The notes under the pieces: model-generated
What the model was told of the DNA's origin: nothing
Databases searched by the model: none
What the model saw: the letters and a program-made list of their open reading frames with translations, nothing else
DNA from: a virus
DNA length: 41,284 bases
IMG/VR virus record: IMGVR_UViG_3300009071_002589
Location: 1 to 41,284 of that record
Direction: 5' to 3' (one strand)
Translations under genes and position numbers: made by a program
In this document: piece after piece, positions 1-7,395 of the stretch
Numbering within the stretch: the stretch's first letter is position 1
How the letters are laid out: the number at the start of each line of letters is the position of its first letter

Positions 1-733
1 ATGCCTGTTCATGACTAACATGGTCACTACTATAAACATAGCCTGTTCCAACACGACTAGTCAAACCAATTTTGAATTGCCAACCATGATCACGTGCGAT
101 ACTGCGAGTATAAGGAACATCTTCGTCTAATTCAAACGGACAAACCCATGCACTGTCTACTAAATGATAATTTGATATTTCATCTTTGGTTTTATCTGCA
201 ACAAACCTTTGCGCAAAGCCAGTACAGTCTATATATAAATCATACCCCGGAGGAAGCTCATCTAATGTTTGTACGATATGAGTGACACGCTTGCAGTTGT
301 CTTTAACAATGCGCCCAGCTGCTTCGGCATGCAAATGATATGCAACAGAACTCCAGCCTTCTTTGTGGTACAGTGCATCATTAATATTGTTCTTGTCTAC
401 CTCGCCAGATTTATATTTCTGGTACCAACCATCAAATGCATCGTTGTCATTATGCCAAAACGTAAAGGCGAACTCATCGTCATCTTTATCAGTCCAGCCT
501 TGCTTTATATTTCCATATTTGTATACTGCATCACATTTTGACATCCAGGAATCTTCATCCATACCAAAGCTGTCAAAAAAAGTCTTGATCATTGGCAAGG
601 TGCTTTCGCCTACTCCAATGATAGGTATATCAGAGCTTTCTATTAGTGTAATGTCACAATCTGGCAAATTATGCTCTAGATATCCAGCTGCCCACCATCC
701 CGTCGTGCCACCTCCGATAATGCATATTTTCAT
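1..733 (-). CDS. Tryptophan halogenase-family flavoprotein, C-terminus cut by window edge
   Basis: The frame starts at ATG 733 and stays open to the window edge, giving the first 244 residues. An N-terminal dinucleotide-binding motif GGGTTGWW (residues 7-14) and a GVGEST motif (40-45) are typical of FAD-dependent tryptophan halogenases. Lys72, in VYKYGNIKQGW, aligns with the catalytic lysine that forms the halogenating species in PrnA-type enzymes. Near the end GWQFKIGL and GYVYSSDHVS match the family's WxWxIPL and GYVYSS blocks, but the WxWxIP signature is altered. Known members chlorinate, brominate or iodinate aromatic substrates using reduced flavin. The stop of the upstream 2OG oxygenase lies one base before this start, so the two are translationally coupled. 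The family call is strong; the substrate is unknown. Confidence 0.88.
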   Translation of the reverse strand, partial: MKICIIGGGTTGWWAAGYLEHNLPDCDITLIESSDIPIIGVGESTLPMIKTFFDSFGMDEDSWMSKCDAVYKYGNIKQGWTDKDDDEFAFTFWHNDNDAFDGWYQKYKSGEVDKNNINDALYHKEGWSSVAYHLHAEAAGRIVKDNCKRVTHIVQTLDELPPGYDLYIDCTGFAQRFVADKTKDEISNYHLVDSAWVCPFELDEDVPYTRSIARDHGWQFKIGLTSRVGTGYVYSSDHVSHEQA

Positions 734-734
734 A

Positions 735-1319
735 TCAATGTTCCTTGCAGTTGGGCAACATATTTTGTACTGTTTTGATATTTTCTTCTGTTATGAAAAC
801 GCTCATTAATATATGATAAATTCCATCTACCATAGCAAAACTGCCATGTTGCTTGCGAGTATTTAGTATATAGGCTTTTGCAGGTTTAAAATGATGTAAC
901 TCAGTATTATAGACAAAATTCCATTGGTGTACATCTGTTTTATTGAGTGGAATAAAAATTCTCATTTGGGGGCGCATTTTGTGAGCATCGCGGTGCATAC
1001 CAAAAAAGCTACCAGCTTGTAACTCAACTGCCCGACATCTTGCTAACTTTTCCCACTTAGAGAAAAAAGGAACCAATCCAGTGCATGAATTTAAATTTTG
1101 ATTGGGTACTTGATATGCGTCATGCTTTTTTTCATGTTCCAAGTCAAGTCCACTTGGTGGCCCAGTTAGATTAAGTCCTGACTTTCCGTTAGGTCCTTGT
1201 TCCCATTTTAGATTTTTTAAATCTGATATGATACCATTTGCATCAAACTCCCAATCAAGTTCAATAATGTCCCCATAACTATTCAGTAGGGTCAGTAGTT
1301 GTATCTCTGTATCGTTCAT
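735..1319 (-). CDS. Aspartyl/asparaginyl beta-hydroxylase-like 2OG-Fe(II) oxygenase
   Basis: This 194-residue protein has a cupin-like oxygenase core: MHRDAH at 108-113 gives the HxD iron ligands (His109, Asp111), and KQHGSF supplies a distal His158 about 50 residues later. The block NTRKQHGSFAMVDG resembles the NNR..HSV..R block of Asp/Asn hydroxylases, which use 2-oxoglutarate and O2. The position of the usual 2OG-binding arginine is not clear. It directly precedes the halogenase, which may mean a shared substrate or a shared tailoring pathway. The start overlaps the upstream gene by about 40 bases, so a later start is possible. Confidence 0.7.
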   Translation of the reverse strand: MNDTEIQLLTLLNSYGDIIELDWEFDANGIISDLKNLKWEQGPNGKSGLNLTGPPSGLDLEHEKKHDAYQVPNQNLNSCTGLVPFFSKWEKLARCRAVELQAGSFFGMHRDAHKMRPQMRIFIPLNKTDVHQWNFVYNTELHHFKPAKAYILNTRKQHGSFAMVDGIYHILMSVFITEENIKTVQNMLPNCKEH

Positions 1320-1566
1320 TTTTTGAATTTTTCCTAAGTGTGTCCATCTCTTTGATATGCTGAATACGCATAATTTGATGATACATCTTAATCACACCTT
1401 TTGGTGCGTCTGCCTTCCATATCCATGGCAACAGTCCATGTATTAGGCTCATTAAGGCGATCTTTATTAATGCCCAACTATTTTTGATGCTGTGCCAGAG
1501 ATGATACCAGTATCCCCAACCAGTTTCTACTTGTAAATGATGCCTGGCTTCACGAAACCATTTCAT
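1279..1566 (-). CDS. Small DUF6356-like membrane-associated protein
   Basis: A protein of about 95 residues. ATG 1566 is preferred because it makes an ATGA overlap with the upstream methyltransferase stop; a TTG at 1578 is also open. The middle carries YWYHLWHSIKNSW, then a hydrophobic stretch (IALMSLIHGLLPWIW), then VIKMYHQIM. This order of GYWxHL, hydrophobic LxHxLxPxxF and a final LYxxM helix resembles DUF6356, a short family of unknown function. The C-terminus is charged (KNSKNERYRDTTTDPTE) and overlaps the start of the 2OG oxygenase. No function can be assigned beyond likely membrane association. Confidence 0.6.
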   Translation of the reverse strand: MKWFREARHHLQVETGWGYWYHLWHSIKNSWALIKIALMSLIHGLLPWIWKADAPKGVIKMYHQIMRIQHIKEMDTLRKNSKNERYRDTTTDPTE

Positions 1567-2183
1567 TTGTGTTTCCAATACCAGACTGCTAAATTAATTT
1601 TTCTATCATGATCAGGTGATCCATGATTGCCGTTGATTCTCTTGGCGCCGCCTGCTGCTGTTTCCACTACAGGTTCACGATATAATTCTACTTTGTCTGA
1701 AAAAATCTCAGTCGCAGTGTATATATCTTCAACTTTCCAACCATATTGCACAAAGCCCTTCTTGAGATTAAGTTCAGTATGGTCATTCAGTCTTGCTCGG
1801 CATACAATATACCCGCCGGGCTTGCACCAGTCAATGCATATTTCCAGTTGATTAAGAACATTATCCCAATCGCCAAAGTTGATACTGCCTAATGCCATAA
1901 CAATGTCTGCACAGTTGTCTTGAAATATTCCAGCATCTTTAACTTCTTCAGCTGCCATGTTTAGATCTGCTTCTGGATAGTTTGCAGCATCCATGCCAAT
2001 AAGATTATTAACATGTTCCTTGTAGGGATTGGTGCCACATCCTATATCCAGAATCAGATCTGCTTCTTGTTCCTGAAGCCATGGTATAAGAGAGTAACTG
2101 CTTTCACTGTGAGTTTTCCATCTATCTCTAGAATAGTTAGCACTGTTAAAGTGATTTCTGACTTGCTTGATTGTCTCAGTCAT
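1563..2183 (-). CDS. Class I SAM-dependent methyltransferase
   Basis: About 206 residues, starting MTETIK. The ATG at 2183 overlaps the upstream stop (ATGACTGA), which decides it over a longer in-frame start at 2231. Motif I for S-adenosylmethionine binding is LILDIGCGTNPYK, followed by the acidic motif II region (IGMDAANYPEAD) and a motif IV-like ADIVMALGSINF; CKPGGYIVCR is the usual post-motif strand. It is a Rossmann-fold methyltransferase with no family-specific substrate signature. It belongs to the unit that ends with the oxygenase and halogenase, so small-molecule or peptide tailoring is conceivable, but protein or nucleic acid targets are equally possible. Confidence 0.8.
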   Translation of the reverse strand: MTETIKQVRNHFNSANYSRDRWKTHSESSYSLIPWLQEQEADLILDIGCGTNPYKEHVNNLIGMDAANYPEADLNMAAEEVKDAGIFQDNCADIVMALGSINFGDWDNVLNQLEICIDWCKPGGYIVCRARLNDHTELNLKKGFVQYGWKVEDIYTATEIFSDKVELYREPVVETAAGGAKRINGNHGSPDHDRKINLAVWYWKHK

Positions 2184-2472
2184 CTTTAAATAATGTATCC
2201 AAAATTGCATTGACATTTTTTGTAACATCATTTTTAATCAGATCATAATCTAATTGAATAGCAATATCAATCACATCTTCCCTTGCTAATTTGGAAATTA
2301 AATCTTCTTGACTATCAGTACCTAAGAATGCAAGATCTTCACTGTGAAGTTCTACCTCACTGCCATCCATTAGTACTAGAATAACGCTTTTGACATAATC
2401 AAAAGGAATAGTCTCGAGACTTACTTCGTCAAAGATCCTATCAAAAGATCTGTCCTTGCGTTCAATAGCCAT
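2176..2472 (-). CDS. Conserved phage hypothetical protein
   Basis: A 98-residue acidic protein beginning MAIERKDRSFDRIFDEV. The middle (YVKSVILVLMDGSEVEL) reads as beta strands with a DGSEVEL hairpin, and the C-terminal half (VIDIAIQLDYDLI..NAILDTLF) as helices. I recognise the general pattern from small proteins of T4-like marine phages but know no function. It overlaps the methyltransferase start by eight bases. Confidence 0.8.
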   Translation of the reverse strand: MAIERKDRSFDRIFDEVSLETIPFDYVKSVILVLMDGSEVELHSEDLAFLGTDSQEDLISKLAREDVIDIAIQLDYDLIKNDVTKNVNAILDTLFKDD

Positions 2473-2485
2473 TTTTAATCACTTT

Positions 2486-3058
2486 TCATGCAGTCTGTTT
2501 GACTGACTTTTTTCTGCCAGGCTTCAATTCTGGAGCCATATCATATGCTTGCGCTTTAAGAGCCTTTGCTTCTTCTTCGAATGTTTTGGCCTGTGCTAGC
2601 ATAGTTTTTGCGATATCAGCTTCATTCATTGTATTTTCTGCTGGTGCCGATTGAGATGCCATTGTAATTTGATCAGTTGGAGGTGCTACTACATCCTCGC
2701 CTGATTGCTCACGAATGATTGCATTTAATTCATCTAAACGAATTTTTACTTCAGCATTAGGAGTCATTGATATATTTTTGGTTTGTTGCTTTTGCAAGAT
2801 ACCACGTGAATGTAATGTATTCAACATATTTGTACCATCACTAAGTGCTTGGCGTGCTGCATACTCATAAAAGTTTGCACTAGCCTGGGCACCCGGGCTG
2901 TCAACTGCGTTAATGATATCATCATGCATCCAGTCTGGCAGGCTATCAGTGTCTACTACCAAGCAATTTTGCGGTTCATCAGGCACTTCACGAAATACTA
3001 CTACACAACGTTTTTGTGTATTAATAATCTGTCCCACATGTTTTGTATTTTTAGCCAT
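2486..3058 (-). CDS. Conserved T4-like marine phage protein, function unknown
   Basis: 190 residues, starting MAKNTKHVGQIINTQKRCVVVFREVP. The N-terminal ~60 residues look like a small beta-rich domain ending in CLVVDTDSLPDWMHDD. A helical stretch rich in Ala follows, and the C-terminal ~60 residues form a likely coiled coil (AKTMLAQAKTFEEEAKALKAQ) with a Lys/Arg-rich tail (GRKKSVKQ). Its start abuts the stop of the 69-residue gene (TAAATG), with the GAGGAG of that gene's last codons acting as ribosome binding site, so the two are coupled. The pair may be served by a late-type promoter near 3300. No function is known to me. Confidence 0.8.
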   Translation of the reverse strand: MAKNTKHVGQIINTQKRCVVVFREVPDEPQNCLVVDTDSLPDWMHDDIINAVDSPGAQASANFYEYAARQALSDGTNMLNTLHSRGILQKQQTKNISMTPNAEVKIRLDELNAIIREQSGEDVVAPPTDQITMASQSAPAENTMNEADIAKTMLAQAKTFEEEAKALKAQAYDMAPELKPGRKKSVKQTA

Positions 3059-3268
3059 TTACTCCTCCTCGGATGTGGTCGTCTCATCTGGTTGTTCTGG
3101 CGCAAGTGCTTTAAGCAAATTAACTAGTTTGTTAAATGCTGTGCCAACAGTTTCAGCTTCAGCGCCTTTAAATGCACCACGTTGTACTGAAAGATCAATG
3201 ATGTTAGCCATCAGTGTCAAGTCTTGCAACGTAAGTTGTGGTACTTCTTGTGTGTTTTGTTCAGTCAT
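3059..3268 (-). CDS. Small conserved phage protein
   Basis: 69 residues. The core LTLQDLTLMANIIDLSVQRGAF is helical, followed by a short acidic Glu/Thr-rich tail ending TTTSEEE. The pattern QLTLQDL..ANIIDLA..RGAF is one I associate with small proteins of marine T4-like phages. A good ribosome binding site (AGGAGA) sits seven bases before the ATG. It is co-transcribed with the 190-residue protein downstream. Confidence 0.8.
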   Translation of the reverse strand: MTEQNTQEVPQLTLQDLTLMANIIDLSVQRGAFKGAEAETVGTAFNKLVNLLKALAPEQPDETTTSEEE

Positions 3269-3296
3269 AATTTTCTCCTATATTAACTGCTATGTT

Positions 3297-3304
3297 TATT
3301 TATG
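3297..3304 (-). promoter_or_regulatory. Candidate T4-type late promoter (CATAAATA)
   Basis: On the minus strand the sequence reads CATAAATA, one base from the T4 late consensus TATAAATA, about 28 bases before the ATG of the 69-residue gene. It overlaps the 3' end of the gene upstream. The spacing is like that of the perfect match at 9291. An 8-mer is weak evidence in AT-rich DNA. Confidence 0.3.
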
Positions 3305-3581
3305 CAGATAGTTTCTGCGTAAATAGATTTTTTTCAAATGTTTCTAGGTCAGCTTCTAATTCAAACCATACTTGAAAAATTTTATGTGGATCAAGTTTCC
3401 TAATATGATATAGTCCTTGTATATCTGTAGTTAACTGTTCCCAACTTGGGTCATATGAATCGGCAACTTTTACTATGCGCCGGTTTCTCATCATCTGCAA
3501 CAGAATTGGATCACCTATTAATAAAGACAAGTCAGTTTCACTTAAACTTCCTCTGTTGCTGTACATCTTAATCTTACTCAT
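3300..3581 (-). CDS. Hypothetical protein linked to the VWA gene
   Basis: 93 residues starting MSKIKMYSNRGSLSETDL. It contains a short helical region with basic residues (LLQMMRNRRIVKVADS) and a C-terminal WFELEADLETFEKNLF segment that looks like strand plus helix. The start overlaps the end of the metallopeptidase/VWA gene by eight bases, so the two are made together. I recognise no family. Confidence 0.7.
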   Translation of the reverse strand: MSKIKMYSNRGSLSETDLSLLIGDPILLQMMRNRRIVKVADSYDPSWEQLTTDIQGLYHIRKLDPHKIFQVWFELEADLETFEKNLFTQKLSA

Positions 3582-4743
3582 AATGAATGGTTACTCCCCA
3601 TGGCGCTTGAATACGCTGTTTAGGATCTCCGTGAACAACAAACAATGTATCACAGTAGTCTGGGTTACCCCAAGAGCTCCATGGATATCCGTCAGTAAAC
3701 ATGATTAGTTGATCTGGCACAATGTCTTCTTGAGCCAAATAACTAAACACTACATCAAAGTCAGTGCCGCCCCCGCCTACCAATTCGTATTCAGATATTG
3801 AACGACCATCATCACTTGTAAAGTCTTCTGCACCGTATACGTTAGTATCAAACTGCAATACATGAATACGATAGCTTGAATATTGATCCATAATGCCACC
3901 AACTTCACTTAGGAAGTCACGCAACATATCTTGGCTAATACTACCACTGGTATCCAGTGCAACGCAGATATTTAGTTCCTCGTCACGGTTCATACCTGGA
4001 AAGATAACATCTCCTGAACGCTTGGAGGGACGCATAAAAGTAAAGTCACTTTTAATACTGCTCTCAAGTTGAGTGCGTAGTACGTCCCTCCAGTCCATTT
4101 TAGGTGCTACCAGCTCATTAATCATACGCTTGATTACTTCTGGCACACCATCACCGGCGGCTTGAGCGGCTTGGATAGTGGCTTGTTTGATCTCGTCAGC
4201 AAGTTGCTTGCGCTCCTCTTCTGACATTTCAATTTTTACACCTTTGCCTTCGCCGTCTTCATCGCCGGGTTCAGCTACTTCCAAATGCACGTCCATGCCC
4301 TCGGCATCTTTTGCATTTTCAAATAGATCGTCATAAATTTCGTAGCTGTTCCAGCCTTTGTATTTCCAGTCCAGGCACATTGAACCACCATCTAGTTTAT
4401 CACTAGTAATTGGCTCCCCGATATTTTGCTCTACAAGAGTCATGTTGATATTAAAGTCTGCGGCGGCATTATACAACCTCGGCAACCGATCACCACGTGC
4501 TTCCATGTGATCAAACACACAGTGCAATACCTCGTGTCCTACCAAGAAATCCAACATAGGATCAGTAAGGTTATCTACAAATGTACGATTGAACATAAAC
4601 TTACGGCCATCAGTTGCCGCGGTTGGAATGTAATCACTGGCATCTTCAATACGAAGCCGTACAGCTAGTGTACCAAAGAATGGCTTTGTCATTAGTAGTC
4701 GAACACGTGACTGAGTAATACGTTCTTCAGCTGTCTTTTGCAT
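3574..4743 (-). CDS. DUF2201-type protein: metallopeptidase-like domain plus VWA domain
   Basis: 389 residues. The N-terminal third carries HEVLH (70-74) followed by NAAAD (92-96), the zinc ligand pattern of the predicted metallopeptidase domain of the DUF2201 family. A charged linker (about 145-195, rich in Glu and Asp) leads to a C-terminal von Willebrand A domain with an intact MIDAS: DTSGS (264-268), Thr327 in GGGGTDF and Asp351 in FTDGYP. Such proteins pair with MoxR-type AAA+ ATPases in chaperone-like systems, and a MoxR gene lies just upstream in the previous unit. It has its own promoter at 4775-4802. The substrate in the phage is unknown; processing or remodelling of a protein complex is inferred. 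Confidence 0.85.
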   Translation of the reverse strand: MQKTAEERITQSRVRLLMTKPFFGTLAVRLRIEDASDYIPTAATDGRKFMFNRTFVDNLTDPMLDFLVGHEVLHCVFDHMEARGDRLPRLYNAAADFNINMTLVEQNIGEPITSDKLDGGSMCLDWKYKGWNSYEIYDDLFENAKDAEGMDVHLEVAEPGDEDGEGKGVKIEMSEEERKQLADEIKQATIQAAQAAGDGVPEVIKRMINELVAPKMDWRDVLRTQLESSIKSDFTFMRPSKRSGDVIFPGMNRDEELNICVALDTSGSISQDMLRDFLSEVGGIMDQYSSYRIHVLQFDTNVYGAEDFTSDDGRSISEYELVGGGGTDFDVVFSYLAQEDIVPDQLIMFTDGYPWSSWGNPDYCDTLFVVHGDPKQRIQAPWGVTIHYE

Positions 4744-4774
4744 AGTGTTTACCTTTTTATCAACTTACCCTGTT

Positions 4775-4802
4775 ATAATAGCACATCTAGAAGCAATGTC
4801 AA
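4775..4802 (-). promoter_or_regulatory. Sigma70-type promoter for the VWA unit
   Basis: TTGACA at 4802-4797, 16-bp spacer, TATTAT at 4780-4775. The stop codon TGA of the upstream 111-residue gene (4801-4799) lies inside the -35 box. The spacer contains TCTAGA, as does the weaker promoter candidate at 21901-21929. Confidence 0.75.
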
Positions 4803-5134
4803 CCATAAATTGAAAGTTTAAAGATTAAAGCATCTTCTGGATTTTTAAAATAGAACAAATGACTATCATCTGGATGTGCAAACTTACGATAGTCCCAATC
4901 TTGCATGAATAAATTTTGTTTACACCACTTAATTGCCTTGTCTAAATTGCCACGCACAGTTATAGTTTCGCATGATTCAGCCCAGGATTTTTTGAACTCA
5001 TATACATCACGTGGAACCCAATCTTTACATTCTAGTCCGTACAACCGAATATTGGTGCGTTCTCTTGGATTATAAAGGGAGAGATCAACAGTCTCTCCCT
5101 CCTTTAGTTTAGGTGTAATATACGAAGCTGACAT
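4799..5134 (-). CDS. Hypothetical protein coupled to MoxR
   Basis: 111 residues. Its ATG shares a base with the MoxR stop (TAATG), so the two are translationally coupled. The C-terminal half (WCKQNLFMQDWDYRKFAHPDD, then FYFKNPEDALIFKLS) resembles a small alpha-beta domain seen in short phage proteins, where a final strand-helix-strand includes EDALIFKL. No enzyme motif is visible. Its stop codon lies within the -35 box of the next promoter. Confidence 0.75.
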   Translation of the reverse strand: MSASYITPKLKEGETVDLSLYNPRERTNIRLYGLECKDWVPRDVYEFKKSWAESCETITVRGNLDKAIKWCKQNLFMQDWDYRKFAHPDDSHLFYFKNPEDALIFKLSIYG

Positions 5135-6252
5135 TATGCATCCAACACAAGACGACCGTAACGCTCGAAATATTCATTAAAACGTTCAATTTTGTCTTGC
5201 TTTGGTACTAACTTGTATTGTTGCATAGCAATACGTGATGCCATGATAACCATCTCAGTCTCAAAGTTATCCATCATAAAGCCAATAAAGTTACTGAAGC
5301 TCTTGTGGTAAAGTGCCATTTGCTTGCTATCAGCACCTGCTTTTTCTCCAGCAATGTGGCGGTCCCGCAATACATAACATAGGCTGGTAGCCAATGCATA
5401 CTTGGCACTGATTTCAGTGCTTTCCATTTTTTTAACTTTGGCATCTAGTACATCTTCTGGAATAGGAAGGTCACCTGCAATTTTTTTGTGTGCCATAAAT
5501 TTAACAGCCGTGCCTTCTCCTACACAACCTGCAACCATATCAGTCTGTAAGCTATCGCTAAGGTCATCTGCATCCTGTACTAGCTCTGAAACAAATGTCC
5601 ACGAGCGAGGTGTAGCAAAACCACGTGAGCTGGATTGTGGATCAAAGTTATAAAGATCGCCTTTAGCAAATGAAAGGTAACCAACAACATCTGCATCCAT
5701 GCCGTTGTTAACAGCCCAATTCAACCAATCACCAAAATCAACACGTAGTTCAAAGTGAACAAAACGATTCTCAAGTGGCTTAGGCATGCGGTATGTAACA
5801 CCTTTGTCTGTCTCACGGTTACCTGCTGCAATAATAACAACGTTGTCTGGCAATACATATTGTCCAATACGACGGTTAAGAATAAGCTGATAGCCAGCAG
5901 CCTGTACACTTGGTGCGGCGCTGTTCATTTCGTCTAGGAACATAATAACAGTATCATACTGATCTGCTTCAGCCTGTGTTGGCAAATCTGCAGGCGGCAA
6001 CCAAACCATTTCACGTGTTACCATATCTGGTGCAGGATATCCACGCAAGTCTGTAGGCTCAAACAATGCAAGCCGCATGTCAATTACTTTGGTATTGCCT
6101 AGTACGCCACTGTCACCAATACCTTGCACTAGTTCTGATTTACCAATGCCCGGAGGACCCCACAAAAATACAGGGCGTTTTTTCTTAAATGCACGAGTAA
6201 TAAGCTGCGTAGCTTCGGAAATTTTTACGGTGCGTGTATCTGTTATTTGCAT
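5134..6252 (-). CDS. MoxR-family AAA+ ATPase
   Basis: 372 residues with a complete AAA+ core: Walker A GPPGIGKS (32-39), Walker B VIMFLDE (102-108), sensor 1 VVIIAAGNRE (138-147) and a helical C-terminal lid. The LFEPTDLRGYP block (63-73) is characteristic of the MoxR group. MoxR ATPases act with VWA-domain partners in maturing or remodelling protein complexes. Here a VWA/metallopeptidase protein is encoded two genes downstream, which makes a phage MoxR-VWA system likely. The gene starts a new unit after a terminator, with promoter elements at 6284-6312. Confidence 0.9.
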   Translation of the reverse strand: MQITDTRTVKISEATQLITRAFKKKRPVFLWGPPGIGKSELVQGIGDSGVLGNTKVIDMRLALFEPTDLRGYPAPDMVTREMVWLPPADLPTQAEADQYDTVIMFLDEMNSAAPSVQAAGYQLILNRRIGQYVLPDNVVIIAAGNRETDKGVTYRMPKPLENRFVHFELRVDFGDWLNWAVNNGMDADVVGYLSFAKGDLYNFDPQSSSRGFATPRSWTFVSELVQDADDLSDSLQTDMVAGCVGEGTAVKFMAHKKIAGDLPIPEDVLDAKVKKMESTEISAKYALATSLCYVLRDRHIAGEKAGADSKQMALYHKSFSNFIGFMMDNFETEMVIMASRIAMQQYKLVPKQDKIERFNEYFERYGRLVLDA

Positions 6253-6283
6253 CTTGCTAGTCCTTCTTTTTAACTATACCATC

Positions 6284-6312
6284 ATAGTATATTATTATCG
6301 TTATACAGTCAA
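6284..6312 (-). promoter_or_regulatory. Sigma70-type promoter for the moxR unit
   Basis: TTGACT at 6312-6307 with TACTAT at 6289-6284 (17-bp spacer), or TATACT two bases earlier (15-bp spacer). The -35 box directly follows the T-tract of the upstream terminator, forming a compact terminator-promoter junction like the one at 25653-25712. Confidence 0.65.
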
Positions 6313-6338
6313 GAAAAAAGCGAACCTAAGTTCGCTTT
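6311..6338 (-). terminator. Rho-independent terminator
   Basis: On the minus strand, AAAGCGAAC, a four-base loop and GTTCGCTTTTTTC form a stem with a T-tract just after the stop of the 118-residue gene (6351). The stem sequence is the same as in the terminator at 25680-25712. Confidence 0.88.
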
Positions 6339-6350
6339 GATATCAATGGG

Positions 6351-6707
6351 TTAGGATTTTTTTTGACAATTTTTAATTAGATCTCTTGCCATTGTTAGAT
6401 CAGAATCTTCATCTACTATTTGATCAACAATGTCCAATGCCATCATTTCTATTTGTACTTCCTCTTCCATCTCTTGACTAAGTTTATCAATTTCTTCAGA
6501 TATCCATTTGTCCAATGCTTCCATGTCTCCATCAACCATGTTGAGAAGTTTGTCAGCAAAGTCATCCTTTTGGGTGTCTGTAAGAGGCTTGAACGGCCAT
6601 TGTTGTCCACTTGCCATGCGATTGTATTCCCATCCATTTTTAAACCCATAATAGGGCTGTGTAAAATTAAAACTAATAGACCAATTGTCTGGTTTATCAG
6701 TACTCAT
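6351..6707 (-). CDS. Hypothetical acidic phage protein
   Basis: 118 residues. The N-terminus (SISFNFTQPYYGFKNGWEYNRMASGQ) looks compact and aromatic. The rest is a strongly acidic helical region (DGDMEALDKWISEEIDKLSQ, then EMEEEVQIEMMALDIVDQIV). It overlaps the upstream gene by eleven bases and is the last gene before a terminator. No family recognised. Confidence 0.75.
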   Translation of the reverse strand: MSTDKPDNWSISFNFTQPYYGFKNGWEYNRMASGQQWPFKPLTDTQKDDFADKLLNMVDGDMEALDKWISEEIDKLSQEMEEEVQIEMMALDIVDQIVDEDSDLTMARDLIKNCQKKS

Positions 6708-6879
6708 CGATCAAGAACTCTTCTTCCATATCGTCCTCAAATTGCTGTAACATTTGTCGTTTTTCCAGCAATAACTTTTCCAGATTCCAAACTGCTGCAT
6801 ATTTTTCATCACTTGCGCCTTCGTTAAAAGCAACCAGTGCTGATTCTAAAACAACGATATCGTTAACTACGTCTTGCAT
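6697..6879 (-). CDS. Small hypothetical protein, helical
   Basis: About 60 residues starting MQDVVNDIVVLESAL. ATG 6879 shares a base with the stop of the upstream SWIM-type gene (TAATG), so it is preferred over a longer in-frame start at 6927. The protein is almost all helical (NLEKLLLEKRQMLQQFEDDM) and ends in an acidic tail. It could be a small regulator or an adaptor; nothing specific can be said. Confidence 0.7.
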   Translation of the reverse strand: MQDVVNDIVVLESALVAFNEGASDEKYAAVWNLEKLLLEKRQMLQQFEDDMEEEFLIDEY

Positions 6880-7085
6880 TATTCTTCTCCTACGAAGTTT
6901 GTTTCGATTGATTTGATATGTTTGCATTTCTTAAATGCTGGACAATCACACGTAAAGCCGTTGTCTAACATCTTTATAGTATACTGTCTATTATTACTTC
7001 CGTCAACAGTCCATTGGGTATCTACTGCCCAATGTTTACGGGTATTAATCAGTTCTGACGGAAATATTTTCGGTCCGTACTTCAT
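6879..7085 (-). CDS. SWIM-type zinc finger-like small protein
   Basis: 68 residues. The C-terminal part reads YTIKMLDNGFTCDCPAFKKC then KHIKSIE. The pattern CxC-x6-CxH after a short beta hairpin matches the SWIM zinc finger, a domain implicated in nucleic acid or protein binding. The first half (WAVDTQWTVDGSNNRQYTI) forms the preceding strands. As a stand-alone SWIM protein it may bind DNA, RNA or a partner enzyme; the target is unknown. Confidence 0.72.
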   Translation of the reverse strand: MKYGPKIFPSELINTRKHWAVDTQWTVDGSNNRQYTIKMLDNGFTCDCPAFKKCKHIKSIETNFVGEE

Positions 7086-7088
7086 GAT

Positions 7089-7328
7089 TTATTCCTGGAT
7101 TTGTGGATATTTTTTAGCAATAGCTTGAATAAATCGACGTTGCTCTGGAGTGATTTCATTTAATCGGGTGCCGAAAGGAGCGCCTACTGTTGTGAGCATA
7201 TTGCCTATTACTGCCATTTTATTGGATAGTGCATCGTCCTTTTCAACTGCGGCGAGGTCCATAATCTTACGTCCCATATTGCCAAGTTTGCGTTGTGATT
7301 CTGTAACCTCAAAAAATTGCACATTCAT
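7089..7328 (-). CDS. Hypothetical protein, first gene of a short unit
   Basis: 79 residues starting MNVQFFEVTESQRKLGNMGR. A helical middle is followed by LNEITPEQRRFIQAIAKKYP. It is directly preceded by a strong promoter at 7367-7395 and heads a four-gene unit ending at the terminator near 6320. No family recognised. Confidence 0.75.
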   Translation of the reverse strand: MNVQFFEVTESQRKLGNMGRKIMDLAAVEKDDALSNKMAVIGNMLTTVGAPFGTRLNEITPEQRRFIQAIAKKYPQIQE

Positions 7329-7366
7329 GTAATAAAACTCCGGTTGTTTATTTAACTTACTATACC

Positions 7367-7395
7367 AATATACAGTAAGATGTCTTACTTGTCAA
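7367..7395 (-). promoter_or_regulatory. Sigma70-type promoter with palindromic spacer
   Basis: TTGACA at 7395-7390, 17-bp spacer, TATATT at 7372-7367. The spacer holds a perfect inverted repeat, AGTAAGA-TG-TCTTACT on the plus strand at 7374-7389, which looks like an operator. The -35 box lies in the last codons of the radical SAM gene. Compare the promoter at 25653. Confidence 0.85.
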
